Shown: positions 49,307 to 58,012 of the stretch, piece by piece | Layout: every line of letters begins with the position of its first letter | Numbering within the stretch: the stretch's first letter is position 1 | Assembly: GCF_000336775.1 (NCBI RefSeq) | Contig: NZ_AOLJ01000011.1 | Coordinates: 469,083-533,082 of the forward strand | DNA length: 64,000 nt | From: Haloferax gibbonsii ATCC 33959 | GTDB lineage: Archaea; Halobacteriota; Halobacteria; Halobacteriales; Haloferacaceae | Direction of reading: 5' to 3' | The notes under the pieces: model-generated | Database searches by the model: none | What the model saw: only the letters and a program-made list of their open reading frames with translations | Told to the model about the DNA's origin: nothing | Program-made: the position numbers and the translations under genes

Positions 49307-50821
49307 ATGGCGCAATCCTCCGCAGAGTCCGACTCGGAGTCGGCGTACGAACAACTTCTCCAGAAGTACAAGCGAATCGCCAACGTCGAGAACGCCGGCG
49401 GCATCCTCTCGTGGGACCAGCAGGTCATGATGCCCGACGAGGGGACGCCCGCGCGCTCCCAGCAGATGTCGGCGCTGTCGGCGCTGAGCCACGAACTCCT
49501 GACCGACGACGAGTTCGGCGACCTGCTCGACGCGGCCGAGGCCGACGACCCGACCGACGAGCAGGCCGACGTGCTGCGCGAACTCCGCCGCGACTACGAG
49601 CGGGCGGCCCGCGTGCCGAACGACCTCGTCGAGAAGATTTCCGCGGCGTCGTCGGAGGCCATCCCGGCGTGGAAGCAGGCGAAGGCCGAAGACGACTTCG
49701 AGACGTTCGCGCCGCATCTGGAGAAGCACGTCGAACTGAAGCGGCAGTACGCCGAGCACATCGACCCCGACCGCGACCCCTACGAGGTGCTGTTCGAGGA
49801 CTACGAGCCGTGTCTCCCCCTCGAACAGGCCGAGGAGATTCTCGCCGAGGTGCGCGAGGTGCTCGTCCCGATGATAGATGACATCCGCGAGTCCGACGTC
49901 GACCTCGCGGTGGACGCCTTCGAGGGCGAGTTCCCCGAGGACGACCAGGAGGCGCTCGTCCGCGACGCGCTCTCGACGCTCGGCTACCCGTGGGAACGCG
50001 GCCGCCTCGACACCGCCCCGCACCCGTTCTCGTCGGGGACGCAGTTCGACGCCCGCGTGACGACCCGCTACGACGAGTCCGACGTGCTCGGGTCGCTGTT
50101 CTCGACCGTCCACGAGTTCGGCCACGCGCTGTACACCCTCGGCCTGCCCGACGAGCACTACGCGACGCCGCTCGGCGAGAACCGCAACCTCTCGGTCCAC
50201 GAGTCGCAGTCGCGGCTCTGGGAGAACCACGTCGGGCGCTCGCGGGCCTTCTGGCGGCACTTCCTGCCCACGCTCGAAGAGCGGTTCCCCGAGGTCGACG
50301 CGACGGTCGAGGAGGCCTACGAGGCGGCTAATCAGGTGTACGACGACAACCTCATCCGCGTCGAGGCGGACGAGCTGACCTACCACCTGCACATCGTCAT
50401 CCGGTTCGAACTCGAACGCGACCTCATCGCCGGCGACCTCGCCGTCGAGGACGTGCCGGAGGCGTGGAACGACAAGTACGAGGAGTACCTCGGCATCCGG
50501 CCGGACACCGACTCCGAGGGCTGTCTGCAGGACATCCACTGGGCCTACGGGAACTTCGGCTACTTCCCGACGTACTCGCTCGGCTCCGTCATGGCCGCCC
50601 AGCTGTTTGCGGCCGCCGAGGCGGACATCGACGACCTCGACGGGAAGCTGGCCGACGGCGAGTTCGGCGACCTCCGCGAGTGGCTCCGCGAGAACATCCA
50701 CCGCCACGGCCGGCGCTACGAGACCAACGACCTCGTGAAGCGGGCCACCGGCGAGGACTTCGCCGCCGACGACTTCCTCGGCTACGTCGAGTCGAAGTAC
50801 GGGTCGCTGTACGACCTGTAG
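49307..50821 (+). CDS. M32 carboxypeptidase (carboxypeptidase Taq type)
   Basis: A 504-residue cytosolic metallocarboxypeptidase. The zinc motif is H269-E270-F-G-H273 (VHEFGHALYTLGL), with the third ligand Glu in the helix SVHESQSRLWENH (family HESQS motif). GTQFDARVTTRYDE and NLIRVEADELTYHLHIVIRFELE are family segments. The length is typical of M32. It trims C-terminal residues from peptides. TATA at 49275-49280 supports the ATG at 49307. Confidence 0.95.
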   Translation: MAQSSAESDSESAYEQLLQKYKRIANVENAGGILSWDQQVMMPDEGTPARSQQMSALSALSHELLTDDEFGDLLDAAEADDPTDEQADVLRELRRDYERAARVPNDLVEKISAASSEAIPAWKQAKAEDDFETFAPHLEKHVELKRQYAEHIDPDRDPYEVLFEDYEPCLPLEQAEEILAEVREVLVPMIDDIRESDVDLAVDAFEGEFPEDDQEALVRDALSTLGYPWERGRLDTAPHPFSSGTQFDARVTTRYDESDVLGSLFSTVHEFGHALYTLGLPDEHYATPLGENRNLSVHESQSRLWENHVGRSRAFWRHFLPTLEERFPEVDATVEEAYEAANQVYDDNLIRVEADELTYHLHIVIRFELERDLIAGDLAVEDVPEAWNDKYEEYLGIRPDTDSEGCLQDIHWAYGNFGYFPTYSLGSVMAAQLFAAAEADIDDLDGKLADGEFGDLREWLRENIHRHGRRYETNDLVKRATGEDFAADDFLGYVESKYGSLYDL

Positions 50822-50890
50822 GCGAGACTGACAGTCCGCCGCAGTCCCCCGATTTTCGACGCTTCGGAGTCGTCGCAGGAACTAAATAGG

Positions 50891-50908
50891 GGTATGCCAT
50901 ATCATACC
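50891..50908. promoter_or_regulatory. Inverted repeat between TATA and start of the zinc-finger gene
   Basis: The arms ggtatg (50891-50896) and catacc (50903-50908) flank ccatat. The repeat sits between a TATA-like actaaata (50881-50888) and the ATG at 50913, that is, over the transcription start region. A regulator binding here would block transcription, so it is a good operator candidate. Confidence 0.5.
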
Positions 50909-50912
50909 ACGT

Positions 50913-51089
50913 ATGGCCTCAGCACCCAGTGACGACTTGTTCGACCAGTTCTTGACCGACCGCGGTCACGAGACAGAACCGGTACGCTGGGACCGATCCT
51001 ATAACAAGCTGCAGTGTCCCGACTGCGGGGCCCTGCACGACATGGGCGCGGCGACCTGCTCCGTCTGCGGGTGGGTGCCGGAGGCCTGA
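50913..51089 (+). CDS. HVO_0416-type zinc-finger microprotein
   Basis: A 58-residue protein with two CxxC knuckles, C34-P-D-C37 and C49-S-V-C52 (LQCPDCGALHDMG ... TCSVCGW), after a 30-residue N-terminal arm (MASAPSDDLFDQFLTDRGHETEPVRWD). It should bind one zinc. It looks like the haloarchaeal HVO_0416 family of zinc-finger proteins as I remember it. The function is unknown. The TATA-like actaaata fits leaderless expression. Confidence 0.82.
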   Translation: MASAPSDDLFDQFLTDRGHETEPVRWDRSYNKLQCPDCGALHDMGAATCSVCGWVPEA

Positions 51090-51216
51090 CGCGTCCGAAC
51101 TGACCAAGCCACAAGCACCTGTTCTCGACGGTTTCTCACCCGTTCGGTGAGCCGTCCGCGAACGCCCGGCGAGTTACACTACTCCGGGCGCGTTCGCCCT
51201 CGTCCGAAGCACGTCG

Positions 51217-51231
51217 CTTATCACCGATAAG
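51217..51231. promoter_or_regulatory. Palindrome overlapping the helicase TATA region
   Basis: The arms cttatc (51217-51222) and gataag (51226-51231) with spacer acc overlap the A/T-rich element 26-31 bases before the helicase ATG at 51248. It may be a TATA box inside an operator; symmetry could also be chance. Confidence 0.4.
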
Positions 51232-51247
51232 GCCGTGAACGTCCACA

Positions 51248-53098
51248 ATGAGCGAATCCGACGTGACCGTCACCCGGCTGTTCGGCGGCCCGGGAAGCGG
51301 GAAGACCACGGCCTTGCTCGACAAGGTCGAGGAGATTCTCGAACAAGACGGCGTCACCATCCGCGACATTCTCGTTGTCTCTTACACTCGAGCCGCGGCG
51401 GCCGAGGTCCGCGACCGGCTCGCGGAGCGTCTCGACATCAACCCGCGGTCGCTGAAGGGGAACGTCTCGACGATGCACGCGAAGGCGTACGAACTGCTGA
51501 GCCTCTCGCGGAACGACGTGGTCGGCGAGAACGACAAACAGGAGTTCTGCGAGGACTACGGCATCGAGTTCGAAGACGAGTACGGCGGCGCGGGCCGTCG
51601 GACCGCCCGCTCGACCACCATCGGGAACAAGGTCATCGCCACGAGCCAGTGGCTCCAGCGCACCCGCCGCGACGTCTCCGACTGGTACGACGTGCCGTTC
51701 CAGTGGAACGTCGAGGAGGTCCGCCTCCCGCCTGAGGTCGACCCGAACGCGCAGGAAGGAAACAAGTACACGCCGACGTGGCCCTCCGACGACGACCGCA
51801 TCGACATCCCCGAGGCCATCCGCGCGTGGCGCGCCTACAAGGGCGAACACGGGTTGGTCGGATTCGCTGACATGCTCGAACGCGTCAAGCAGCGCGCGCT
51901 CGTCCCCAACGTCGACTACCTCGTCATCGACGAGTTCCAGGACATCACGACCCTCCAGTACGACGTGTACGAGGAGTGGAAGCCCCACATGCGAGGCGTC
52001 CTCATCGCCGGCGACGACGACCAGGTCGTCTACGCGTGGCAGGGCGCGGACCCGAACCTCCTCCTCGACGCCGAACGCGACAACGACGAGATTCTCCCGA
52101 ACTCCTACCGGCTCCCGTCGAACGTCCTCAACGTCGTCAACCGGGAGATTCGCCACATCGACAAGCGACAGGAGAAGGACCTCAAGCCCCGCAAGGAAGG
52201 CGGCGCGGTCGAGGCCGTCGAGAGCCCGTCGATGCTCGAACTCGCCCGGAACGTCCGCTACACCGTCGAGAAAGACGAGGGCACCGTGATGGTGCTGTTC
52301 CGCGCGCGCTACCAGATGTTCCAGTTCATCGATGAGTTCCTGCCGTCGGGAATCCCCTTCTCGACGCTGACCGACCAGCGCATGTGGACCGACCGGCTCA
52401 CGCAGTACGTCCGCGCGGTCGAGGCGCTGGAGGCCGAAGAGCCCGTCGACGGGCTGGAGGCCCGCCGGCTCGCCGACATGCTTCAGGACTCCGCGTTCGG
52501 CACGAACGACCGCGACGACCTCTTCGACGCCATCGACGACAGACAGGAGGAAGCCGGCGTCGACGACATCACGAACATCGAGTTCACGCCGAAGGAGATC
52601 AAGAACTTCGCGCCCTTCGCCCCCGACAGCGCGTCCGCAAGCGACATGGTGCGCAAGGTGACGAGCTTCCAGCGCAAGTCCGTCAACGCGTACTTCGGCG
52701 GCGACTACGAGGGGATGGACCCCAGCCGCGTCCGCGTCGGCACCATCCACTCCGCGAAGGGTCGCGAGGCCGACCACGTGTTCATGGCGACCGACCTGAC
52801 CGAGAAGGTCGTCGAGCAGATGGCCGCCTCCGTCTCCGACGAGGAGCTCGAAGCCCGCGGCATCGAGGAGTTCACCGCGACGACGAGCCCCGTCCCGCTC
52901 ATCACCGACAACGAGCGCCGCGTCTTCTACGTCGGGATGTCCCGCGCCAGAGAGCGCCTCATCGTCCTCGAAAACCTCGTCACCGGCGCGCCGACGCTCC
53001 CCATCAGCGTCCTCCTCCACAACGAGATCCGCGAGGACCCCGCACAGGAGCTCGTCGACGACGCGCAGGAACCGCCCGCGCCCGAGCCCGAGGCGTAA
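51248..53098 (+). CDS. UvrD/Rep family DNA helicase
   Basis: A 616-residue superfamily 1 helicase. Walker A is GGPGSGKTT (13-21), motif Ia is VVSYTRAAAAEVRDRL, motif II is VIDEFQD, motif III is GDDDQVVYAWQGA, motif V is GTIHSAKGREADHVFM and motif VI is FYVGMSRARERLIV. It is shorter than bacterial UvrD (about 720) and ends with a Pro/Glu-rich tail. It unwinds DNA in repair or replication restart. An M24-fold gene follows after six bases, so the two are co-transcribed. Confidence 0.94.
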   Translation: MSESDVTVTRLFGGPGSGKTTALLDKVEEILEQDGVTIRDILVVSYTRAAAAEVRDRLAERLDINPRSLKGNVSTMHAKAYELLSLSRNDVVGENDKQEFCEDYGIEFEDEYGGAGRRTARSTTIGNKVIATSQWLQRTRRDVSDWYDVPFQWNVEEVRLPPEVDPNAQEGNKYTPTWPSDDDRIDIPEAIRAWRAYKGEHGLVGFADMLERVKQRALVPNVDYLVIDEFQDITTLQYDVYEEWKPHMRGVLIAGDDDQVVYAWQGADPNLLLDAERDNDEILPNSYRLPSNVLNVVNREIRHIDKRQEKDLKPRKEGGAVEAVESPSMLELARNVRYTVEKDEGTVMVLFRARYQMFQFIDEFLPSGIPFSTLTDQRMWTDRLTQYVRAVEALEAEEPVDGLEARRLADMLQDSAFGTNDRDDLFDAIDDRQEEAGVDDITNIEFTPKEIKNFAPFAPDSASASDMVRKVTSFQRKSVNAYFGGDYEGMDPSRVRVGTIHSAKGREADHVFMATDLTEKVVEQMAASVSDEELEARGIEEFTATTSPVPLITDNERRVFYVGMSRARERLIVLENLVTGAPTLPISVLLHNEIREDPAQELVDDAQEPPAPEPEA

Positions 53099-53104
53099 CG
53101 TCCC

Positions 53105-54265
53105 GTGCGAGGGAGACCTCGCGGCGGCGACGCCATCGACGCCGCCGTCGACGAGCGAGACGCCGTCGGCTTCGTCGCCGTCCCCCGCGGCCCCGACCCG
53201 ACGAGTCGCTACCTCACGGGTCGTGACTTCGACGCCGACCTCGTGTTCGTCCGCGTCGCCGGCGAGACGCATCTTCGAGTGCCCTCGACCGTCGAACCGC
53301 CGTCCCTCCCGGTCGCCTCGGTCCGCGTCGACGACAGACCGCCGGGGAAGGCCGCCGCGGCCGTCCTCGCGGAACACGCCGCTTCCGAAGGGACCGTCCT
53401 CGCGCCGCAGATGATTCCGCACGACGCCGCGCTCCACCTCGAAGCGGCGGGCTACGACCTCGCGTCGACCGCGGCGGTCGAAGACGCCCGCGCGGTGAAA
53501 GACGACGACGAGCGCGACGCCATCGAGGCCGCCCAGCGCGCGGCGACCCGCGGCGTCGGTCGCGCGGCCGCGATACTGTCGGCGGCGACGGTCGAAGCGG
53601 CCGACGACCGCGACGGCGGCCGCGTGGGTGACGACCGCGACGACGACGGCGAAGCCGTCCTCTCTTGGGACGGCGCGCCGCTGTCGACCGAGCGACTCCG
53701 CCGACAGGTGAACGCGACGCTCGCGGCCGAGGGCGTCGGTTCCGCGGGCGCGACGACGGTCCGCGCGGGAACCCGAGGCGACGGGAACGAACCGGTCGAA
53801 CTCCGGCCGGGCGAACCGGTAGTCGTCTCGGTCGGCCCGCGCGGGCCGACGGGCTACCGCGGCGCGCTGGCCCGCACGTTCGTCGTCGACCCCGACGGCG
53901 GGTGGGAGCGCCGGGCGCACGTCGCCTGCGACGCCGCCAGAAAGGTCAGTCTGGTCGAGGCCGACCCCGGCGACGACGCCGGCTTCCTCGGGAGCGAACT
54001 CCGCGCGGAGACCGCCGCGTTCGGCTTCTCGATGGCCGACAAGGTGACGAGAGACGTGGGCGGCGGAATCGGCCTCGCGGCCCGCGAGGACCCGCCGCTC
54101 GGCGGCGATAGAGAACTCGTCGCCGGCAACGTCCTTCGGGTTCGGTCCGCGGTCACGCACCCGGACCACGGGCGAGTCGAGCTGACCGACGTGCTGGTCG
54201 TCGGCGAAGACGGGCCGCGACTGCTCGGCGACGCGCCGACCGGTCTCGACCCGAGTCGCTGGTAG
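53105..54265 (+). CDS. M24 (pita-bread) fold protein lacking most metal ligands
   Basis: A 386-residue protein of the M24/Xaa-Pro aminopeptidase fold with an N-terminal creatinase-like domain. Expected metal ligands are missing: the first Asp is S242 (VVVSVGPRG), the second is A254 in YRGALARTF, the His of the GHG motif is Gly (VGGGIG around 319-322), and the fourth Glu is replaced around RVRSAV. Only the last Glu (E359, VELTDVLV) stays. It is probably non-catalytic. It starts with GTG six bases after the helicase stop. An acidic insert (about 163-185) breaks the fold. Confidence 0.82.
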   Translation: MRGRPRGGDAIDAAVDERDAVGFVAVPRGPDPTSRYLTGRDFDADLVFVRVAGETHLRVPSTVEPPSLPVASVRVDDRPPGKAAAAVLAEHAASEGTVLAPQMIPHDAALHLEAAGYDLASTAAVEDARAVKDDDERDAIEAAQRAATRGVGRAAAILSAATVEAADDRDGGRVGDDRDDDGEAVLSWDGAPLSTERLRRQVNATLAAEGVGSAGATTVRAGTRGDGNEPVELRPGEPVVVSVGPRGPTGYRGALARTFVVDPDGGWERRAHVACDAARKVSLVEADPGDDAGFLGSELRAETAAFGFSMADKVTRDVGGGIGLAAREDPPLGGDRELVAGNVLRVRSAVTHPDHGRVELTDVLVVGEDGPRLLGDAPTGLDPSRW

Positions 54266-54508
54266 TTACTCCTCTTCGTCCGGCTCTTTCGCCACGCCGC
54301 CGATGACTTTCTCGGCCGCGAGCGAGGGGATGTCCTGCGGCATGGTGAGGAACTTCGGGAGCGCGACCATCAGCACCGCGAGAAGGAGCATCGCGCCGCC
54401 GAAGACGGTCTGGCCGTCGGCGAGGAGCGTGAGTCCGAAGCCGCCGACGGGGATGGCGAAGATGAGAGTCGCCGCGAGACCGACCATCTCCAAGATTCCG
54501 AGTCGCAT
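54266..54508 (-). CDS. Two-helix small membrane protein
   Basis: An 80-residue protein with helices at about 7-29 (EMVGLAATLIFAIPVGGFGLTLL) and 34-53 (TVFGGAMLLLAVLMVALPKFL), then a conserved-looking polar tail (PQDIPSLAAEKVIGG) ending in acidic residues. It ends next to the M24-like gene (stop codons abut) and diverges from the SLC13 gene. No function is recognised. Confidence 0.7.
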   Translation of the reverse strand: MRLGILEMVGLAATLIFAIPVGGFGLTLLADGQTVFGGAMLLLAVLMVALPKFLTMPQDIPSLAAEKVIGGVAKEPDEEE

Positions 54509-54654
54509 CGCCCGAGGGTACTCCGCGGGCGACTAAAAGCGTCGCGACCGGCGATGAACGGGGGCGTTCTCGCTCGTGGAGAACCGAACGACCCGTCGCC
54601 GCGGCCGACAGTCTCGCGGGGTAGGATTAAGCCGCCTCCGAATCGACTGCCCGC

Positions 54655-56481
54655 ATGGTCGCCATCACGTCCGGGATGCTCGTCGTCTTCGGTCTCGTCG
54701 TCGTCACGATGGCGCTTTTCGTGACGGAGGCGGCCCCGCCGGACGTGACGGCAATCGGCGTCATCGTCGCGCTCGTCGTGCTCGAACCGTGGACCGGGGT
54801 CGACCTCCAGACGGGGCTGTCGGGGTTTTCGAGCGCCGCGACCATCACCATCCTCTCGATGTACGCCCTCAGCGAGGGGATTCGACAGACCGGCGCGATT
54901 CGCGTCCTCGGCGACGCGGTCGCGTCCTTTACGAACGGAAGCGAGAACCGACTGCTCGGCGCGGTCGTCGGCCTCACCGGTCCCATCGCGGGCGTCGTGA
55001 ACAACACGCCGGTCGTGGCGGTGTTCATCCCGATGGTTTCGGACCTCGCCGACCAGGCGAACGTCTCGCCGTCGAAGCTCCTCATCCCGCTTTCCTACGC
55101 CTCGATGCTCGGCGGCACGCTCACGCTCGTCGGGACGGCGACGAACCTCGTCGCCAGCGAGGCCTACGCCGAGGCGACCGGGTTGCCGCCGTTTTCGATG
55201 TTCACGTTCACCCCCCTCGGCGCGGTGGTGTTCGTCGTCGGCGCGGGCTACCTGCTGACGGTCGCGCCGCGGCTCCTGCCCGAGCGAATCGAGCCCGGGA
55301 ACCGAACCGGCAACTACGGCGTCGAGCCGTTTCTCGCCCGCGTGCTCGTCCCCGCGCGGTCGCCGCTCGTCGGCATCCCGGCGGGCGAGGTTTCCGACGA
55401 CACCTACCGCGACCTCAACGTCGACATCCTCGACGTGCTCCGCGGCGGCGAGCACTTCATCGCCGCCGACTCCGACCGCGAGGTCGAGTCGCGGGACATC
55501 CTGACCATCCGGGGCGACCCGGCGACGATTCGGCGCTTCTGCGACCTCGCGGACCTGCGGTTCCTCCCGCGCGCGTCGGTCACCGACGCCGAACTCGACC
55601 TTCCCGACCGCGTGGCGCTCGTCGAACTCGTCGTCCCCCGCGAGTCAGGACTCGTCGGCGAGACCATCGGCGGGGCGCGACTCCGCGAGCGGTACGACGC
55701 GACCGTGCTCGCGGTCCGGCGGCGCGGCGGCGACCTCATCCGCGAGCACTTCCGAGACGTGGACCTCCAGGTCGGCGACTCGCTGCTCCTCCAGACGACG
55801 AACGAGACGGCGCGGTACCTCCGCGACAGCGGCGATTTCGTCGTGACGAGCGAGGTCGCCGACGAGTTCATCGAGGACAACGGCGAGCTGTCGCCCACGG
55901 CGCTCCGCGCGTTCGCCGTCATCGCGGCGGTCATCGGACTGGCCGCCCTCGGCGTCGTCCCCATCGCCATCGCCGCGCTCGGCGGGGTCGCCGCGATGGT
56001 CTCGCTCGGCTGTCTGTCGGCGAGCGACGCCTACGACGCGGTGAGCTGGAACGTCATCTTCCTGCTCGCGGGCGTCATCCCGCTCGGTCGGGCGCTCCAA
56101 CTGACCGGCGGCGTCGCGCTGCTCTCGGAGTTCGTCGGCGTCGCCGCGACCTACCTGCCCGTCGTCGTCGTGGTCGCCGCGTTCTACCTGCTCACGGGGC
56201 TGTTGGCGAACGTCATCACGCCGGTCGCCAGCGTCGTCCTCCTGTTGCCGGTCGCCATCGACACCGCGTTCGGCCTCGGTGCCGACCCCTTCGGCTTCGC
56301 CATCGCGGTCACCTTCGGCGGGAGCACGGCGTTCATGACGCCTATCGGCTACCAGACGAACCTGATGGTGTACGGTCCCGGCGGCTACCGCTTTACCGAC
56401 TACCTCCGCGTCGGCGCGCCGCTCCAACTGTTACTCACGGTCGTCACGACTGCCGGAATCGTCCTCATCTGGGGACTGTGA
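54655..56481 (+). CDS. SLC13-type anion permease with two RCK_C (TrkA_C) domains
   Basis: A 608-residue DASS/CitT-like transporter. Two membrane halves (about 1-210 and 410-605) flank two soluble RCK_C domains (about 220-310 and 325-405). The first half has VVNNTPVVAVFIPMVSDLA and SYASMLGGTLTLVGTATNLV, and the second has ITPVASVVLLLPVAI and TFGGSTAFMTPIGYQTN, the paired signature of the family. It should move sulfate, phosphate or dicarboxylates with Na+ or H+. RCK_C domains suggest allosteric control. It converges with the DUF502 gene. Confidence 0.93.
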   Translation: MVAITSGMLVVFGLVVVTMALFVTEAAPPDVTAIGVIVALVVLEPWTGVDLQTGLSGFSSAATITILSMYALSEGIRQTGAIRVLGDAVASFTNGSENRLLGAVVGLTGPIAGVVNNTPVVAVFIPMVSDLADQANVSPSKLLIPLSYASMLGGTLTLVGTATNLVASEAYAEATGLPPFSMFTFTPLGAVVFVVGAGYLLTVAPRLLPERIEPGNRTGNYGVEPFLARVLVPARSPLVGIPAGEVSDDTYRDLNVDILDVLRGGEHFIAADSDREVESRDILTIRGDPATIRRFCDLADLRFLPRASVTDAELDLPDRVALVELVVPRESGLVGETIGGARLRERYDATVLAVRRRGGDLIREHFRDVDLQVGDSLLLQTTNETARYLRDSGDFVVTSEVADEFIEDNGELSPTALRAFAVIAAVIGLAALGVVPIAIAALGGVAAMVSLGCLSASDAYDAVSWNVIFLLAGVIPLGRALQLTGGVALLSEFVGVAATYLPVVVVVAAFYLLTGLLANVITPVASVVLLLPVAIDTAFGLGADPFGFAIAVTFGGSTAFMTPIGYQTNLMVYGPGGYRFTDYLRVGAPLQLLLTVVTTAGIVLIWGL

Positions 56482-56496
56482 GGCCGCCGCGGCGAC

Positions 56497-57246
56497 TCAC
56501 TCGGCTCGCTTTTGGGTCTCGCCCGCGTTCCGTCGCTGCTCAGACTCCGACCGGACACCGTCGCGGACGCCGTCGCCGTTCGACGGGTCGTAGGCCGCCG
56601 GTCCCGAGGGGAGCGTCTCGGGGTCGTCGACGCTCAGGCCCGTGGTGACGAGCAGTCTGAGACCCCGGCGGACCGGCATGTCGAGTTCGCGAATCTCGTC
56701 GGGCGAGACCATGATGAGCGCCCCGGCGGTCGGGTTCGGGCTGTGCGGGACGAACACGGTGAAGAGTTCGTCGTCGGACACCGCCGAGACCGACGGGGGA
56801 GCCTCGTTGGTGACGAAGCCGATGGAGAACAGCCCCTCGCGCGGGTACTCGACCAACACCACGCGGTCGTAGCCGGCGGTCGGTTCCGTGAGCGATTCGG
56901 AGACCTGCCGGACGCCGAAGTAGATGGTGCGGACGAGCGGGAGGAGCCGGACGCCGCGCTCGAAGCTCCCGAAGAGCCGCTGGCCGAGGCTCATCGACGC
57001 GAGGTAGCCGAGAAGCGAGACGGCCACCGCGATGATGAGCGCCGACAACACCTGCGAGATGAAGACGATGTCGCCGGAGTAGTTGAGCGCCTCGGCGAGG
57101 AATGGCGACACCTGACGGACGACCGGACGGAGCGCGGCGGTGATTCGATTGAACGCGAACTGGAGGACGAACACGGTCACGGCCAGCGGGGTGACGAGAA
57201 TGAGACCGGTGACGAAACTGCTCCGCAGTCGGGCCAGAACGTCCAT
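56497..57246 (-). CDS. DUF502 family membrane protein
   Basis: A 249-residue DUF502 protein. Two membrane segments (about 12-35 and 55-85) come first, with the conserved FVTGLILVTPLAVTVFVL. A soluble domain follows (PLVRTIYFGVRQVSESL, FSIGFVTNE, VFVPHSPNPTAGALIMV), typical of DUF502, then a polar tail. The function is unknown in all domains of life. It diverges from ribE; a minus-strand TATA-like aattttac (about 57272-57279) gives a leaderless start. Confidence 0.9.
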   Translation of the reverse strand: MDVLARLRSSFVTGLILVTPLAVTVFVLQFAFNRITAALRPVVRQVSPFLAEALNYSGDIVFISQVLSALIIAVAVSLLGYLASMSLGQRLFGSFERGVRLLPLVRTIYFGVRQVSESLTEPTAGYDRVVLVEYPREGLFSIGFVTNEAPPSVSAVSDDELFTVFVPHSPNPTAGALIMVSPDEIRELDMPVRRGLRLLVTTGLSVDDPETLPSGPAAYDPSNGDGVRDGVRSESEQRRNAGETQKRAE

Positions 57247-57325
57247 ACCGACTCTCCGGACGACGGGCGTAAAATTGTATGGGCGAGAGTGTCACAGAAA
57301 CGTGATAGAGAACGGAAACGATAGG

Positions 57326-57332
57326 CATTAAC
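57326..57332 (+). promoter_or_regulatory. TATA element of riboflavin synthase
   Basis: The element cattaac is centred about 27 bases before the ATG at 57356, matching a leaderless transcript of ribE. Confidence 0.6.
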
Positions 57333-57355
57333 TTCACCCGTCCGAAGCCGCGGGT

Positions 57356-57967
57356 ATGTTCACGGGAATCGTGGAGGGGCCGGGCGAAATCGTCGACGTG
57401 GCCGACACCGACGGCGGTCGCCGCCTCCGCATCCGCACCGACCTCGCGTTCGACGACCTCCACCACGGCCAGTCAATCGCGGTCTCGGGCGTCTGTCTGA
57501 CCGTCGAGGCGTTCGGCGACGACTGGTTCGAGGTGTTCCTCGCGGCGGAGACCGTCGAGAAGACCTACCTCGGCGACGCGGTCGAGGGCGACCGCGTCAA
57601 CCTCGAACGCGCCCTCGCGGCCGACGACCGCTTCGACGGCCACATCGTCCAGGGCCACGTCGACGGCACGACGACGGTCGCGAACGTCGAGCGCGTCGGC
57701 GACGACTGGTTCTTCGAGTTCGACCTCCCAGAGTCGCTGGCGAAGTACGTCGTCCAGAAGGGCTCGGTGTGTCTCGACGGCATCAGCCTCACCGTGGCCG
57801 ACCGCCGCGAGGGCTCCTTCGCCGTGGCCATCATCCCGACGACCTACGACCTGACGACGCTCTCGGAAAAGGAGGTCGGCGACCCGATTCACGTCGAGGT
57901 CGACGTGGTGGCGAAGTACGTCGAGTCGATGCTCGACGGTTACGCCGAGCGGTTGGTCGCCGAGTAG
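57356..57967 (+). CDS. ribE: Riboflavin synthase alpha-type
   Basis: A 203-residue enzyme that makes riboflavin from two 6,7-dimethyl-8-ribityllumazine molecules. Two lumazine-binding repeats are seen: MFTGIVEGPGEI ... SIAVSGVCLTVEAF (about 1-95) and DGHIVQGHVDGTT ... KGSVCLDGISLTVADR (about 96-195). It is the bacterial-type trimeric enzyme rather than the archaeal RibC found in methanogens, so it was probably acquired by haloarchaea from bacteria. No other rib gene is nearby. Confidence 0.95.
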   Translation: MFTGIVEGPGEIVDVADTDGGRRLRIRTDLAFDDLHHGQSIAVSGVCLTVEAFGDDWFEVFLAAETVEKTYLGDAVEGDRVNLERALAADDRFDGHIVQGHVDGTTTVANVERVGDDWFFEFDLPESLAKYVVQKGSVCLDGISLTVADRREGSFAVAIIPTTYDLTTLSEKEVGDPIHVEVDVVAKYVESMLDGYAERLVAE

Positions 57968-58012
57968 GGCGACCGGTTCTTTCGTTTCGTACGTTCCCGC
58001 GCCGTCGCCGGC

